Source: Lunularia cruciata (Eukaryota; Streptophyta; Marchantiopsida; Lunulariales; Lunulariaceae). From it: a DNA stretch of 64,000 nt. Numbering within the stretch: position 1 is the first letter of the stretch; each line of letters starts with the position of its first letter. The notes beneath the pieces are model-generated. The model was not told the DNA's origin, did no database searches, and saw only the letters and a program-made list of their open reading frames with translations. The DNA lies in contig OX419757.1 of assembly GCA_948567375.1 (NCBI GenBank), positions 25,792,001 through 25,856,000 on the forward strand, read 5' to 3'. Positions 12,351-25,140 of this stretch are shown here, piece after piece. The position numbers were made by a program, and so were the translations under genes.

Positions 12351-15300
12351 TAAGTCTTTAGCACTTTGGTGGTTAAGGAGCAAGTGAGCATTTTTCATCT
12401 GCACATACAAAGGCATATACATGTCCTCTGTGGTTAAGTGTCACTTTCTTACATGTGAAATATTCTCCACCAATCATTTCCCATGGGCCAAGCTTCCTTG
12501 CCAAGTGCTAATAGTTATTCTTATAACTATAACAGCCCTTGGTGGCAATTCCAATCTGAGTTGCCAATGCATTCAAATTGTGGTAGCACTTGTGTGCAAG
12601 TGTCAATAAGGTACTTGGCACTTGAGCCTATATGTGCTTGACCAATAAGAACTCTAAGTACTTATCCTCTTACAAGCACACTGTATTATCTTAGATCCGT
12701 TTAAGTGCTTCTCATCTTGACTTTTGTGACATCATTGAGAATGCCACCTCTTTTCTGGAAAATTCTCTTGGTATCAAATGATCTCCATGGCATTTCTTTA
12801 GCACTTAAGCATGATTTAATCAATAAAAGAAAATTTTGAAGAAATGGGAGCACCATAATTATCACCTTTAATTTGTAGCCATGTAATCATACACCTTTAT
12901 CACAAGAGATAAAGTCAACAAGTGGGAATGCTTTTGATCTCATATAGGTTGAATTCCTCCAAAGCCATATCCTTGATACTATTCAAGCTTATTCTATGTT
13001 TATCATACCAAGCTAAAGCCGTCCAAGGCACTTGCACTATTTTCTTTATGCTCTCATATCTCTACCAAGTTGATTAGATCTACTTCATCAAGCATAAGAC
13101 AATAACTAGTGTACTTTGCCTTTATAACCCCATGTACGTTCCACATGAAGATTAGAAGTATCAAGGATTTCTATTTAGGAATATCAAAACTCCTTTGAAT
13201 GATCAAAGTACACCCATTTTTTAAGAAAGCAACAAATCCAAAATCCAAAATTCAATTTGGTTTAATTAGAGTTGATCAAAATAAGCCATATGCTTTAAGA
13301 ATAAAATCATAATAGAAAGCACTTAACTAGGATTGTATTTAGGATGAATACAAAGTTACAAGATAGATAATGGATGACCTTTTCTTGGATCATGTAACAA
13401 GTTCACTGTTCTAATTTAGGAGATCTTATGGTGAACTATAGCCTTGATGGTTAGAAGTTTGCTTTAATCATATAATTGATTCATTGCTAGAATTAAATAT
13501 ATCTTATAGAGAACTATAGATTTTATGGTTGGAAGATTATAGAATTAATGGACTACATTGACTTGGATTTGAATTCTATTATGAGTCACTCATATAAGAA
13601 GTAGGGTATCAATGTGCTACCTTAGGCTTGAGTTAGTTTCAAAGAGCCTTATGGGTGTTGAAAAGTGAGCATGTAATGAGCTTCCTAATAGATGAATAGG
13701 AAACCAACTAGGCTTAGATATTTGTAGCAATGCTATATGAGGTAAGAGTTAAATCAACTTGTATTAATTATCATTAGGTAGCCTTGGTAAGATGGAAGAT
13801 GAAACCAATAATTTTTGTTTTTACTCAAATAGTTACTCTTGTCTTATAAGCTTAGAATAATAATGAAACCTATCTAATTATTCTACACCTTAAGTTAACA
13901 ATTAAAAAACTAAAAAAATATTGCTATTAGAATTTTGTCTTTCATTTCTCTGGGATACCCTTACTAACAAAGTATTCACACTTGCAACATTTTTTCATTA
14001 CTATACTAATATATTTTGTAGACTTTAAAACCTTGGGGACCTAATTAAAATGAATCTGCACATTCAATCTCACCAATGCATATAGTGTCCTATATATGAT
14101 ACATCATTTCCATATTAATATTACTTGCATTTTTTATCAATTTAGAATGAATTAAGAAGGTAAAGCTCATTATCACTTATAACAATATTGTATATCACGT
14201 TTCTTGAAGGATAGTAAGATTGCTTTCAAAAGAGTAGAAACCAAGAAGCTGTTATGTATGGTTCTTAATCTCCAAGGTTGTCCTTCTTTGCAGTTTTAAG
14301 TAGTGAGAAATTCTAATATAAAGGCCATATTGAGAAATTCACCTGAGGAGATGGAGGAGAAGCAATCTTCAATAGCTTTTTTTGTTTTACAATTCATTTA
14401 TGATATTATAGCACATTGGTGGTAGAACTATCACATATATGAAAAACCCTCATCAAGAGTACATGTTAAGTGGCTTGTAAATTAATTGCTTACTTGTAAA
14501 GCATAAATAATTTATCACTATAATGGTATAGCTTTGAAAGATACTAATGACTAAAAGACCTTTTCTACTTGTAACAAATCTTCTAACTTGAAAAAGAAGA
14601 TTACAAATAACTGCTTGCAGTGTATAATATAAAAAGAGCTTGTTTTTCTTCAAACATTAAGCAAGAAATGTTCTCAATAGATAAAGAAGGAAACAAGTAA
14701 GCACTTGCAATCTAAGAAATTCCACTTTCTCTAGTTATAGATGCACTGAAATAAAGTCAAGTTACTATGTTTTGATTAGCATATATTTTTATATACCTCT
14801 TTTGTAAGAAGTATTAGGCACTTGGAAAATATGTTTTTTAATGAATGTTACTACCTATTGCTTTTGGTCTTTTATTATAGGAATAATAAAATAGAATATA
14901 AATTATATTTAATTGAAATAAGAATATTTCTTCATCATAAATATTAATATAAATAAATATATTAATATTCAAATGAATGAATAGATCAAATATCTATGTA
15001 AAATCAAATTGAGTACATCTTGCCATGTTCAATATTGGAATAATATTAATGAAATATAATAAAATGTTATCTTCCCTAGTAGAATAATTGCTTTACCATA
15101 TAAGGTTTTAAGTTCACATATAGCTTTGTAGAAGAACAAATATATATACTCTAAAATTTATGAATATTAAAATTTATTTAGTATGACTCCTGTAAGTGCT
15201 AACTGAATAGAAATTGATAAATGCTCAAGAAATTTCACACTTATTAAGAGTACCTACACCATGAAGGTTTGGTATCATATGATGCTTAAGAAAGATAGTG

Positions 15301-15965
15301 TTTGCAATACTTGTTAAAGAATATCAAGCATAGTTTATGATAGTTGATATTGATAGTATAAGTTTCTAGAATAATTTGTCTCAATAGTAACAAATATTAA
15401 ATATCTACAACATAATCCATTCATTTGATTGCATACAATGGAAATATATTAATTCTACCAATTTTAGCTTTTATTGATAGGATTGCATGTGATAATTATA
15501 TTTAATCGGTATTGTAGAATTTCAACTTGACCATACATTAGGATTTTGTAGTCAAATTAAAGTCCATAAATAATTTATGAAGAAAACCAATTGTGAGAGT
15601 ATGTAAATCTTTCTAGAAAATCAAAATTAGATTCTTAATTTGCATAAGGATCTTAAAAATAAAGAATATGAAATAAAGTCAAGCTCCCTTTCATAATATT
15701 ACACAAAAAGATGACAAAGCAGGCTACAATGTTTTTATGATGGAGTGGATGAAAAGCAATTGTATTATAAAAATATAAATTATCATGAGAAGTCATTTAA
15801 GAATTCATGTAAATATTTATAGGTGCATAGATTTAAATTACATGAATATAAGGTGTTAGTGGAAAAGAGCTTCACATGTAGTGATGCATATGTCTTCACA
15901 AAAATCAACCAAGAGTCATTCAAGAGATTTTATTAAAGACAATAAAAGAAGTGGAAATGTTACAT

Positions 15966-16180
15966 CCATCAAACTATTTACTAAATCAACCCATCCTACT
16001 CTATAGTAGTTTTAGTCATTATGACTTTGTATTTGTCACATAATGCATTGATCTACATAACTACAACTTGTCTTTCATATCATAGTCTTGTGTGACTAAT
16101 ATCACAATCTCAATGAGATTGTCATGTGTGAGTATACCAAACTTGTTGAGATTCTAGTGACACAATATCATAGTCTTGTT
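15966..16180. repeat. Dispersed repeat, inverted partner at 52725-52945
   Basis: The segment from TTTACTAAATCAACCC to CAATCTCAATGAGATTG aligns, with many changes, to the reverse complement of 52725-52945, which shares TTTACTAAATCTACCC, ATCACATAGTG and ATATCACAATCTCA. The two copies lie about 37 kb apart, either side of the nested retroelements. Family unknown. Confidence 0.5.
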
Positions 16181-16620
16181 GAGAAGACAATACATGAGCG
16201 GTAGAGTGTAAGACCATCAAGGAATCTAGATAAAAGAGACATTAAAAAATAAGATTGTTGAGAAGACAATACATGAGTTGTATGGTTTAGGGTATGAGAG
16301 ACATTTGATTTAATTTCTCAAATTTTCCTGAGCTCAAACCTCAAAAGCTAAAGTCAATAGCATATCTTAAAAAAAGCATATCTATCTCAACTTCGGAGGT
16401 CAAACCAACAAGTATTGCTATTGTAGGAAGCGAGTCAATCACAAAATTAGAGCCAGGGGAAAGGTATGGGAATTCAAATAGAATTTTGTGAAGATGTTTT
16501 GATAATATTGTTTACTTACCCTACCTTAAAGATACTCAAAAGCTTTAAGACATAATTACAAAATGTAACTTTTAATATTTGATCCTTACCAATAAAATAG
16601 TATGTGAGGGTTTTTACCAA

Positions 16621-16830
16621 GGAAGCTCCTCTAGACCTTTGTAATTTTAAACATTTGGGACCAATTGTTCTATTGAGCAACTCCTCTAGAACTCTATAGT
16701 TCTAAACTAAAATTTTGGGAGTTATTGCTCTATTGAGTAACTCCACTAGATTTCTATAATTCCAAATGAGAGATATTGTATGTCAAGCAACTCCTCTAGA
16801 TTTATATAATTCTAAACATTTTGTTGTTTC
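16621..16830. repeat. Short tandem repeat, about four copies of a 50-60 bp unit
   Basis: The core CTCCTCTAGA (once CTCCACTAGA) recurs at 16627, 16681, 16741 and 16791, each time followed by a TNTATAATTCTAAA-like segment and, in the first three, by a TTNNTCTATTGAG-like or related segment. Spacing is 54, 60 and 50 bases. No coding sense is apparent. Confidence 0.75.
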
Positions 16831-18929
16831 AAAAAAATTGGTGCACACTTATTGATGCATGCACTTTGTTACACAAGCAGAAGAAATTTCCAAGTATTCC
16901 AAGGCTCAAAGGCTTTATAAAATTTGGCAAGTGCTCCTAAGAAAATTAATCATAGTTCAACAATGTGTTAGAAGTAATCTACAATGGAAAGGATAGGAAA
17001 ATTTTAAAGGAGAAAAATTGTGATGGTGGCTCTTCTCATGAGTAGAGAGTAATTTAAAACCATTGGTGCTATGGTTATTCCAATATTGTTGACATCTCCC
17101 AAATTGAATCAATGATATAATTGTAGTGAAGATTACTAATCTTGCAATTTGGATCTCTAAAAGGGAAAATTTTGAGACTGAAATGAATCATTCCAAATAA
17201 CATGATAGAAAACAACGATGCTGAGCAGATTTCACCCATAGACTAACTCAAAATGTGAACATACAAGGTACAAAACATAAAATTTATGCTGAAATGCCAA
17301 GTATGCTCTAAATGTGACAACTTCAGAATTTTGTTGGTGCCATTACCTTGGCCATCTTTGCTCAACTAAAAAACTGTGGAGCTTGTCTCACAAACATGTG
17401 TCCATCTATCTTTGATGCTCTAATAAACAACTATGCAGCTTGTCTCTAAAAACATCACATGCATTTTTTGCAAAGCTTTTGTTATCTTGATAGTAGTAGT
17501 GCTTGGCTAAGTATCTTTTATTTGCCCGTTCTTTTTTTCATAACATTCTAACATAGAGAGTAAAGACACATCAATTTCTTAGCTTAATTAAAAAGAGATA
17601 GTTTATATATCAAAATTTCTATAAGCAATTTCTTACTTGTTTGTATCAATATCACTTGAAATTTATTTTTTCTTCTAACATGGTTTTATAGTTAAGATTA
17701 AAAAAAGAAAAGTATACATCATTTCATTATTACAATTTATGTATGAAGATTATGCACAAATTATTGAGTACTACTATAGGGATCTTTCCTTGCTGATTTT
17801 GGATCTCTAGAGTGGAAAATCATGGACAGTTCACAATTTAGGAAGATACTAAAAATTCTAAAATACCCATGATTATGTGCTACAAGAATTCACATGACCC
17901 AAACTTTTGACTTCCATAATGTTATCTCTTCTTGAAACTTCCTATAGCTCCTTGATGAAGTGCTACATAGTATGATTGTTTTTGTGCATTCTCAATAATA
18001 TGTTATTGTTAGGCATTATTCAAACATCAATTGGGTGATCCTAAAATGTGATTGAGAGTGCATATAAAATGCTTAAAAATCTCTAATCACTACTATACAA
18101 AGCCATAAAACTTAGTGCTCTTGTTTGATTGACTACACATTCATGCTCTAAAATTGCTTGTGTAAATCTTATGGACATGGGCATATTAAGGTTTTAAATG
18201 GAATGCACAATCACGGTCCTTTAGAAAATATCAATGGTCATCTTGTTGTTCATTATCTTTGACCAAAGCATCATGTCATAAAATCCCAAATGTTAGTTAT
18301 TGGCATTATTCAAAAGCATGTTCTTACAACTTTGCGACAAGCTTTACTTGACACTCATACAACAACCAAAAAAATCTACAATGAGAAAGTGTAACTTTGG
18401 AAAATATAACTTGCCAATAGACCACCAATTCTTGCTCTTTTAGATAATCTTTGAGATACTAACTACCAAAGTGACTATTTGTGCAATGATGCAAACAAGG
18501 TTACTCCTCTATTCTTTTCACATCTTGATTGCATTTGTTTAGCTCAAGCTTATCCATAGTATTTGGTGATGGATTGCAAGTGTAAAATGAATTGCTTTCA
18601 AATGCCAATACTTTATATTATTGGAATCACAAGTTTCAACACATCATTTATATTTTCAATTGCATTCATATAAGAAGAAACAAAACCATACTACCAATGG
18701 GATTAAGATTATATTGCAACCTTGTATGACCATATCAAACCAATTATAAATGTGATAGATTGTGAGCTTGCTTTGATAAATGCTCTTTTGTCCACATTCC
18801 TTTCTTCAACATCTCCAAAAGAATGTTTTAGCCAATTGTAAGAAGTACTTTGATACAAGAACATTGCTAGAATACTTTCATAAGTGAATGGAAAAATGTG
18901 ATGCAATCATAGACTCTAATAATATTTAC

Positions 18930-19372
18930 TAGATTGTGGAGTGCTTTATGTGAAATGTATGTCTTGACAATGATCAACTATTTGAGGACAACATGGATTG
19001 TATATAAAGAACACTTTTTAGTAGCATGGAAAATCAGAATATTAACTGATCACATGGTGGGACCTACCATCACTTGCACCCTTTGCACCATCCATGCGCT
19101 ATCAATGGTGCAACTAGGACTAGAGACCTAGGTCAGGCAAAGGAGTATACCTTTGAAGTGCAACTCTAGAGAGCTCACTTCTTTGATGTTGAGCCTTTGA
19201 GATATTGGCTATGGTAGATAGAGGCTTGCAAGTGTCACCTAGAGTATTTTAGCTAGAAAGGGTGTTGCTTGACTATAATCAGTGCACAATTGTTGGCAGA
19301 TTGTTGAGTGAAGGATTGAGTACTAATCTGGTTTGAGTGTGGTTTGAGTGAAAGAATGAATTGATTACAATA
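18930..19372 (+). repeat. Partial 5' LTR of Ty3/gypsy element E1
   Basis: 19040-19372 aligns with 46965-47276 and shares GATCACATGGT, CATCACTTGCACC, GCTAGAGACCTAGGT, GGGTATACCTTTGAAGT-like and GAGCTCACTTCTTTGATG segments. Alignment fades upstream of about 19040 and stops near GATTACA at 19372, taken as the LTR edge. A TATATAAAG box lies at about 18999. The left part of the LTR, which the 3' copy has at 26765-26989, is not found here, so this copy seems truncated or strongly diverged. Confidence 0.55.
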
Positions 19373-20829
19373 GAGAAATGATAGTCAAGGAAATTGAGTG
19401 CAAGAACTAAGGATGTTGGTGGTATCTCCAAACCTAATTGCTTGTTGGTACATTTGATCATGGTCATAGACTTCTATGAGAGTGATTGTGTGCAGAAGTT
19501 TCTTTTGAGTTGATGTAAATTTGGTAGTGGGGCACATGGTGTGTGGAAGTGCGAGCTAAATTTATATGCATTGAGTCAATTTAAGATAATGGATGATTGA
19601 TTGAGCCCAAGAGGTGAAATCAAGGTCAATTTGGTGTAAATTGAACTTGTAATGCAAAATTATAGGTGGATTGGGAATTTATCTCCTCGAATAAGGATTT
19701 GGAGATCCCTATCTTCTCAATTTAGCCCAAATTGATAATAAGCAAAGGATTTGGTGATCAAGAAATTACAGAGAAGGTGCATCAAATTGGCAGAGGTTGT
19801 CTAAATTTGGACGTCAAGTTGAAGGTTGGCCAAATTGCCCTAGTTAGTGCTGGAGTTGGTGAAACTTGGTTAGATTTGGAGGAGGTTTGAATTGGCAAGA
19901 AGAGAGGACTCATTTGGTTGAATTCTATTGCTAAATTTAAAGAGGGTTGAATTAGCAAGAAAAGAAAAGCATCTTTTAGCTAAATTTTGGTGTTTCAAGG
20001 TTCTGATGCATAGAGCTACAAGCTTGAAAGGCTACAAAGGCCAACAAGTTAGCTTGTTGGCATGAGGTTAGCTAGTTTAGATGAATTTTTGGGAGTTGGC
20101 AAAATCTGCCTACCCTTCTAAATTGTGTGCAATAGGGTTTGAACACCAATCTTTGTTTCTTTGATTAGTGCCCTAGCCAACTAGTCCAACTTCACTTGTT
20201 ATCTTAGTGATTGGTCAATTGATACTTATACACATGTAGTTTTGGTTAGGAAAGGTAGTTTGATCCTCTCCTTGGTGATCTTGGTAGCTTAGGACTAGGT
20301 AGAGACTCTTATTATGTCAAATACCAAATGGTGGTAAAGTCAGTCCAATGTTGATTCATGAGATGGAGGGTTTTGTGCTGACTTCTTGTGATTGGATCCC
20401 TTCCATTCTCTACTCTTGTTTGTGCATCATTTTGTACAAGGTGCCCTAACTTTAGAGTAGTGGTGCTTTGAGGTACTATTGGTAGTGAGGCTGGAGTGAT
20501 GACTAGTTAGACTACCTATGTTTTTATCCAATGGGGCAAGAAGTGATGATCAATAAACCATGAGAGTAACTTATTGTGATGGAAAATTACAAGTTGCTCT
20601 TTCTTCTAGTGTAGTTGTTGGAGTTAGAGCTACTTTTGTGAGTGGTGTTCAGTTGGTGGTGGCGTTTGGTATTGTCACTTGATGAAGATCCTTACTAGGG
20701 TAATTTTGGTGGTTATGGTTGCAATTTGAGTTACATTATGAAGATGGAGTTCTTTGGAGATTCTAGAGGAGATGCTATTATAGTACAAAGTGGGTTTATA
20801 CAAAGTAGTGCTTGATATCAACTTATGTC
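19373..20829 (+). other. E1 leader region
   Basis: Non-coding stretch between the 5' LTR remnant and the gag remnant of E1. Repeated GAGTTGAATTGGCAAGAAGAGA-type purine-rich segments occur at about 19,880-19,980. I could not find a convincing primer binding site next to the LTR. A tRNA-like fragment is embedded at 20130-20196. Confidence 0.4.
20130..20196 (-). other. tRNA-like fragment (A-box and B-box) in E1 leader
   Basis: On the minus strand, TAGTTGGCTAGGGCA resembles a tRNA D-arm/A-box and GGTGTTCAAACCC resembles a T-arm/B-box, about 30 bases apart, with AATC...GATT able to pair between them. The middle loop is too long for a canonical anticodon arm and there is no acceptor stem, so this is not a working tRNA. 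It could be a SINE head or a copied tRNA remnant. Confidence 0.25.
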
Positions 20830-22060
20830 TTAGGTCCTAGTGAGAGAGGAGATTAACTCTAATTTGGAGTTTGATACAAGAGTTGATTCAATTGAGAGTA
20901 CATCTGGTGTGTCCACAATATTGTTATGGGACATGGAGAAGATTTATGGGGTCTCCAAAGGCCCCAAGCACTACTCTTGTATAGTGGGTACCATTGAGTT
21001 GGATCACTTTATCCAAGAGTTTGATAGTTGGTGTGATATGGAATAGATGCCGAACTTGACTTTATTCACATCTTTCATGGCATGGAAAGGAATATTTTAG
21101 CACTTGGAGGGTCCACCAATGGATGACTATCATGAGTTTCAAAGAGCTCACTTGGAGGAGATCAAGCTATAGAGACAATATTGGTCTTCAAACTACATCT
21201 CCATCACTTTAGGCTTGGTTGCTAGGGGAGATTGGCAATAACCACAATTTCTAACTCAAATAGCATTGGTGCATCTAGTGGAGGTGCACTAGTTAGAGAT
21301 GTTGCTAATTGAGTGGAGGTACCATTACATAAGGTGATGTAGTCCCAAAGTTTAACCACATGTTGGAGTTCTTTAGTACTTGAGGTAGAACTACTAAGGA
21401 TGTGGATTGATAAGCTGAGGAGCTTGCAAGAGTTACAACAAAAGGCTAGAGAGAGCCTTTGCAAGACATACACTTGCATGAGACGGTTGATCAATTTCAC
21501 TCAAGGAGTTATTAAGGCCCAAGCAATCCAATTTTGGTATGAGATCTTGGACAAGGAGTTGCAATATAGAGTATGTGATTTCTATATTTTTACATGCTTC
21601 CTCGCCTACATTGGCAATGGTCTTTATTTTGGCTAAGTATATCAAGCTCAACATGTTGAAGAGAGAGTGTTGATATCTGGATAAGGTAGGGAGACCTCAT
21701 CCACAATTTTTACTTCTTCTAGAGTGCAATAGAGTGCACCACAACATGTTGGATTCCAAGGGCAAAGTGGACAGCCCATATCTCATGGAGCAAGTGGAGG
21801 GTCTAGTGAAACTAGACCCTTACTTTCATTTTTAGGATCAATAGTAGCTAGTGAATAGTGGAGTCACTTGTTGGACTTGTGGTGGACCTCACCACAAGAA
21901 AGAGTGTACTCAAGGAAGCAGACATGATATCTCTAGTTCCTCATAGCCAACATAGAGACATTGCGATCATTGCCACAGATTTGGTCACACTAGTGACCAA
22001 TGCTTTGACCTTCACTTAGAGTCATGGAGTTGTAGGGCTGTTATTGTAGGTTGTAGAGGA
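20830..22060 (+). pseudogene. E1 gag with two zinc knuckles
   Basis: The frame at 20840-21046 and following broken frames encode a gag-like capsid region (KHYSCIVGTIELDHFIQEF; later LQQKARESLCKTYTCMRRL). Two nucleocapsid zinc knuckles follow: CX2CX3HX4C at 21869-21907 (CWTCGGPHHKKEC) and CX2CX4HX4C at 21962-22003 (CDHCHRFGHTSDQC). Gag packages the RNA and forms the virus-like particle. Stops and frameshifts are frequent, so it is dead. The start codon cannot be set. Confidence 0.7.
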
Positions 22061-22779
22061 GCTCCAAGTCATGGAGGACAAGGTAGTAGAGGACCATTGC
22101 CTAATAGATGCACAATACTACCCTTGCTTCTAATACAACCATAACTACTTGGATTGAGTAGTTGGAGTAAAGGTTGGCTAGCATGGTCATAGCTCAGAGG
22201 AGATTAGATTTGGATGCTATGGTTTCCACCTCTTCTGATGGTAATGGAGACATGTTGGACTTTATGTGTAGAGAAACATATGTAGATGCATATGCCATAA
22301 TGACTAGGAATGTAGTACATGCTCCAAAGTCTAGATTAGCGTCAATGGAGTTGGACTCACAAAGAGGAGAGGTTGGTAGACAAGTCAAACTTCCCAACTT
22401 TTTTCACTCTCTAAGGCACCATAGACAACATCCATGGCTCCTAGATGTCCTAATGTAGATGTGGTAGGTGATGATAGAATGCATGATTGACCAAATGATA
22501 GTCAGCCACCTACTACTAAAAAAATTGAGTCTAGCATATTGTTTGTGGTGGCTTAATTGATTATGTGCTTCCCTTTGTTCTCAACCCGTGATATGTTTAT
22601 ATTGGGAGTTGATCCAACTCCAATGTTTTAGTTGCTTTCCATACTTTGTGAGAGTAGGAATGATGTGGTTCATACTTCTAGAGCAAAGATGGCTGATAGT
22701 GGAGCTAACTTGGTTGAGGAGCATGGGATCCACTTAGCAACCAATGGTTAATGGCAAACAATAGTAGTTAGGTTGGAGG

Positions 22780-23640
22780 AGTTAATTGCTAGACCTGCCT
22801 TTGAGTAAGCTTGGTTCACACCTAAAGTTGTCCTACTGGATAATGATAGGAAGATTTTTTGTTTGGTGGGACCTTCAAGGAAGGTCTATACATCATAGAG
22901 GGTCTTATTAGACTTTGGTGCATAACCCATTATGTTGGGGAAGGCTGTAATTATCATTTGGATGTAAGGTGATAGACTTAGATGGTGGTAATGGTTGATA
23001 GATCACCTATGGTAATGGTGAACCTTGTTGGACAGCCTAGAGCCGCTTCACCTACACTTTGGAGTCTCTCAAGCTTTGATGCTTTGAGAGAGAGGTCTTG
23101 GACTTGTTTGGGACTCATAATTATAGCAATTGGTAGAGCTTAACATTGATGGGTTTTTGTATTGGTATTACCATTGTTATATTAGTGTAAGAGGCATCCA
23201 AGCATAAGGTGTTAGGTTAAAGTATGGACCTAAATTGTTTGACCTAGATTGTGAGCTTTGGCTTGGAAGAGTGGTGTAGGATGTGCTTGATAGGCATCAC
23301 CACTTGGACACTTGTGAGCTATGTGCCTATCAAGATGATTCAAGCACATGTTGGTGGAAATAAACCAAGTGAGAAAGGTATTCTTGGGACACAACCAATG
23401 ACTACTAGTGAGAGTGGTCTACTTAGGTTCCATCCAAGTGATCATGGTCTACTTTGGTTACACACTTGGTCTACTTGGGATGTAATTAGAGGACATATGG
23501 AGCTTGCAACTAGATTAGAAGGAATTTTCCACATTGAGGTTGGGGACTCTAGTGGTTGGGGGCATGACATTACTGCTCCCAAGTGCCCAATGTAGCTATC
23601 AATCAATGGATCTTCTACTCCTATATAAGTTACTCTAGAT
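22780..23640 (+). pseudogene. E1 aspartic protease region
   Basis: Around 22890-22935 the frame reads RVLLDFGA, stop, PIMLG, matching the retroviral-type protease active site D-[ST]-G-A with the middle residue changed to Phe. The protease cleaves the Gag-Pol polyprotein. Downstream, 23251-23595 stays open for 114 codons, with some resemblance to the protease-RT connector. It lies in order between gag and RT on the same strand. Confidence 0.55.
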
Positions 23641-24560
23641 GCTCGGGAGCTAAACATTAGACCCAAGCTTACATTAGGAGAAAGAAAGAGAGTTTGGAGG
23701 TTGTTGAGGAGCTACATGAGTTGTTTTTCTTTTAGGATGAATAATTTGGGTGCTCTAAAAGGACCTAAAATTTGGATTGAGATTACTAATGATGTACCAT
23801 TTTTTTGATGTCCTTATTGGTATAATGATATGGAGAGAGCATTGATTTAGAGTTGAAGTAGAGACCTTTTTGAGGCTGATTTGGTGGATATTTTATATAA
23901 AGAGTATGCTTTAGTTATAGTGATGCTAGCCAAGAAGGATATGCATGGTAAATATACAAATAGAGAGATATATAGAGATTACAATCCTATCAACCGTTAG
24001 ACTAGGGTTGATTGATATACCATACCTACATTGGAGGAGATCTTTGATGCAGTTAAGCATGCAAAGATCTTTAGTACTTTGGATCTTTGAGTAGGATATT
24101 ATAAGTTGCCAATCAAGGAGGAAGACAAATCCAAGATAATATTTTGGGCTATTGATCCTCAAAGTAAGGATGTATAATATTAGTGGAGGTTCTTCCTATT
24201 TGGGTTCAAGAACACTCCTATTAAATTCCAAAGTGTCATGGATATGATCCCAACATGATTGGATTGCGCTCAATGTTATATTGATGAAATTTTGGTATGT
24301 AGTAATACTGCATGGAGGAGCATGAGAGACATTTTTTTGAAGTGTTTGAGAGGTTGAGATCTCATGGATTCAAATTACATCTTGGTAAGTGTAGATTCTT
24401 CTATGAGAAGGTTGAGTATTTGGGTCACACTATCTACCCTAGAGGAGTTGGTGTTTAGTAGACCAAGGTAGAAGCTACTGTATTTCTTGCCCTATAGATG
24501 TGAGCAAAGTGCAAGCATTCCTTGGGTTGGTGAACTTCTATTGCCAATATCGTAAAGGAT
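23641..24560 (+). pseudogene. E1 reverse transcriptase
   Basis: The sequence order fits Ty3/gypsy RT: YALVIVMLAKKD near 23905-23940, RDYNPINR at about 23975, TIPTLEEIFDAVKHAKIFST and TLDL (first catalytic Asp, about 24081), GYYKLPIKEEDKSK at about 24095, FLFGFKNTPIKFQSVMD at about 24195, and CYIDEILV at 24274-24298, where the second Asp of the YIDD box has become Glu. Several stops interrupt it. RT copies the element RNA into cDNA. Confidence 0.8.
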
Positions 24561-25140
24561 TTTGTGCCATTGCCAAGGCCTTGATAAAGCTGAGTGGTGT
24601 TAGGGAGATGAGTAAGGCCTTGATGATGCTGAGCAAGCTAAGACAGTGGTGGTATTGGGGAGATGGGTAGGAAAGAGCTTTCATGGAGCTCAAGGAGAAG
24701 TTTACATTTGCTCCTATTCTTAGGATACAGATCAAAGGACAACCATTCCAAGTTCATATTGATTGAAGTATGAAGGGGCTTGGAGGAGTGCTCACCCAAT
24801 AGTATGATGAAAGGAAGGAGTTTGTGGTGGTCTATGCTAGTTGCTCCAACAATTTAATGGAGGTGAAGTATAGTTCATATGATGGAGAGTGCTTGGTAGC
24901 AATATGTGCAATAATACATTTTTTGATATTACCTATTTGGTAATCCCTTCACTCTCATCATTAATCATTGACCATTGAAGTGGTTGATGGAGTCCAACAA
25001 GCTTTCAAGGGAGGTTGCATGATGGGCTTTGATTTTACAAGAGTATAATTTGATGGTTATTCATAAACATGGAGTGGTGAATTGTGATGCAGATGAGTGA
25101 ATACTAACCATGCCCTAGCTAGCAAGATCAGACCAAAGCA
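24561..25140 (+). pseudogene. E1 RNase H
   Basis: The RNase H region shows FQVHID (first catalytic Asp, about 24760), GLGGVLTQ, YASCSNNLMEVKYSSYDGECLVA (with the Glu/Asp positions) and, at the end, LQEYNFMVIHKHGVVNCDAD, the usual last segment of gypsy RNase H before integrase. It follows RT on the same strand and is interrupted by stops. Confidence 0.7.

Larger units (their letters stand above)
12351..18929. other. AT-rich region without recognisable genes
   Basis: No ORF above about 66 codons and no conserved motif was seen. 14,880-15,200 is extremely AT-rich. The only structures I can support are the inverted dispersed repeat at 15966-16180 and the tandem repeat at 16621-16830, both listed separately. 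Confidence 0.5.

Noticed and set aside
20130-20196. Calling a functional tRNA gene
   Set aside because: No acceptor stem and an over-long anticodon-arm loop.
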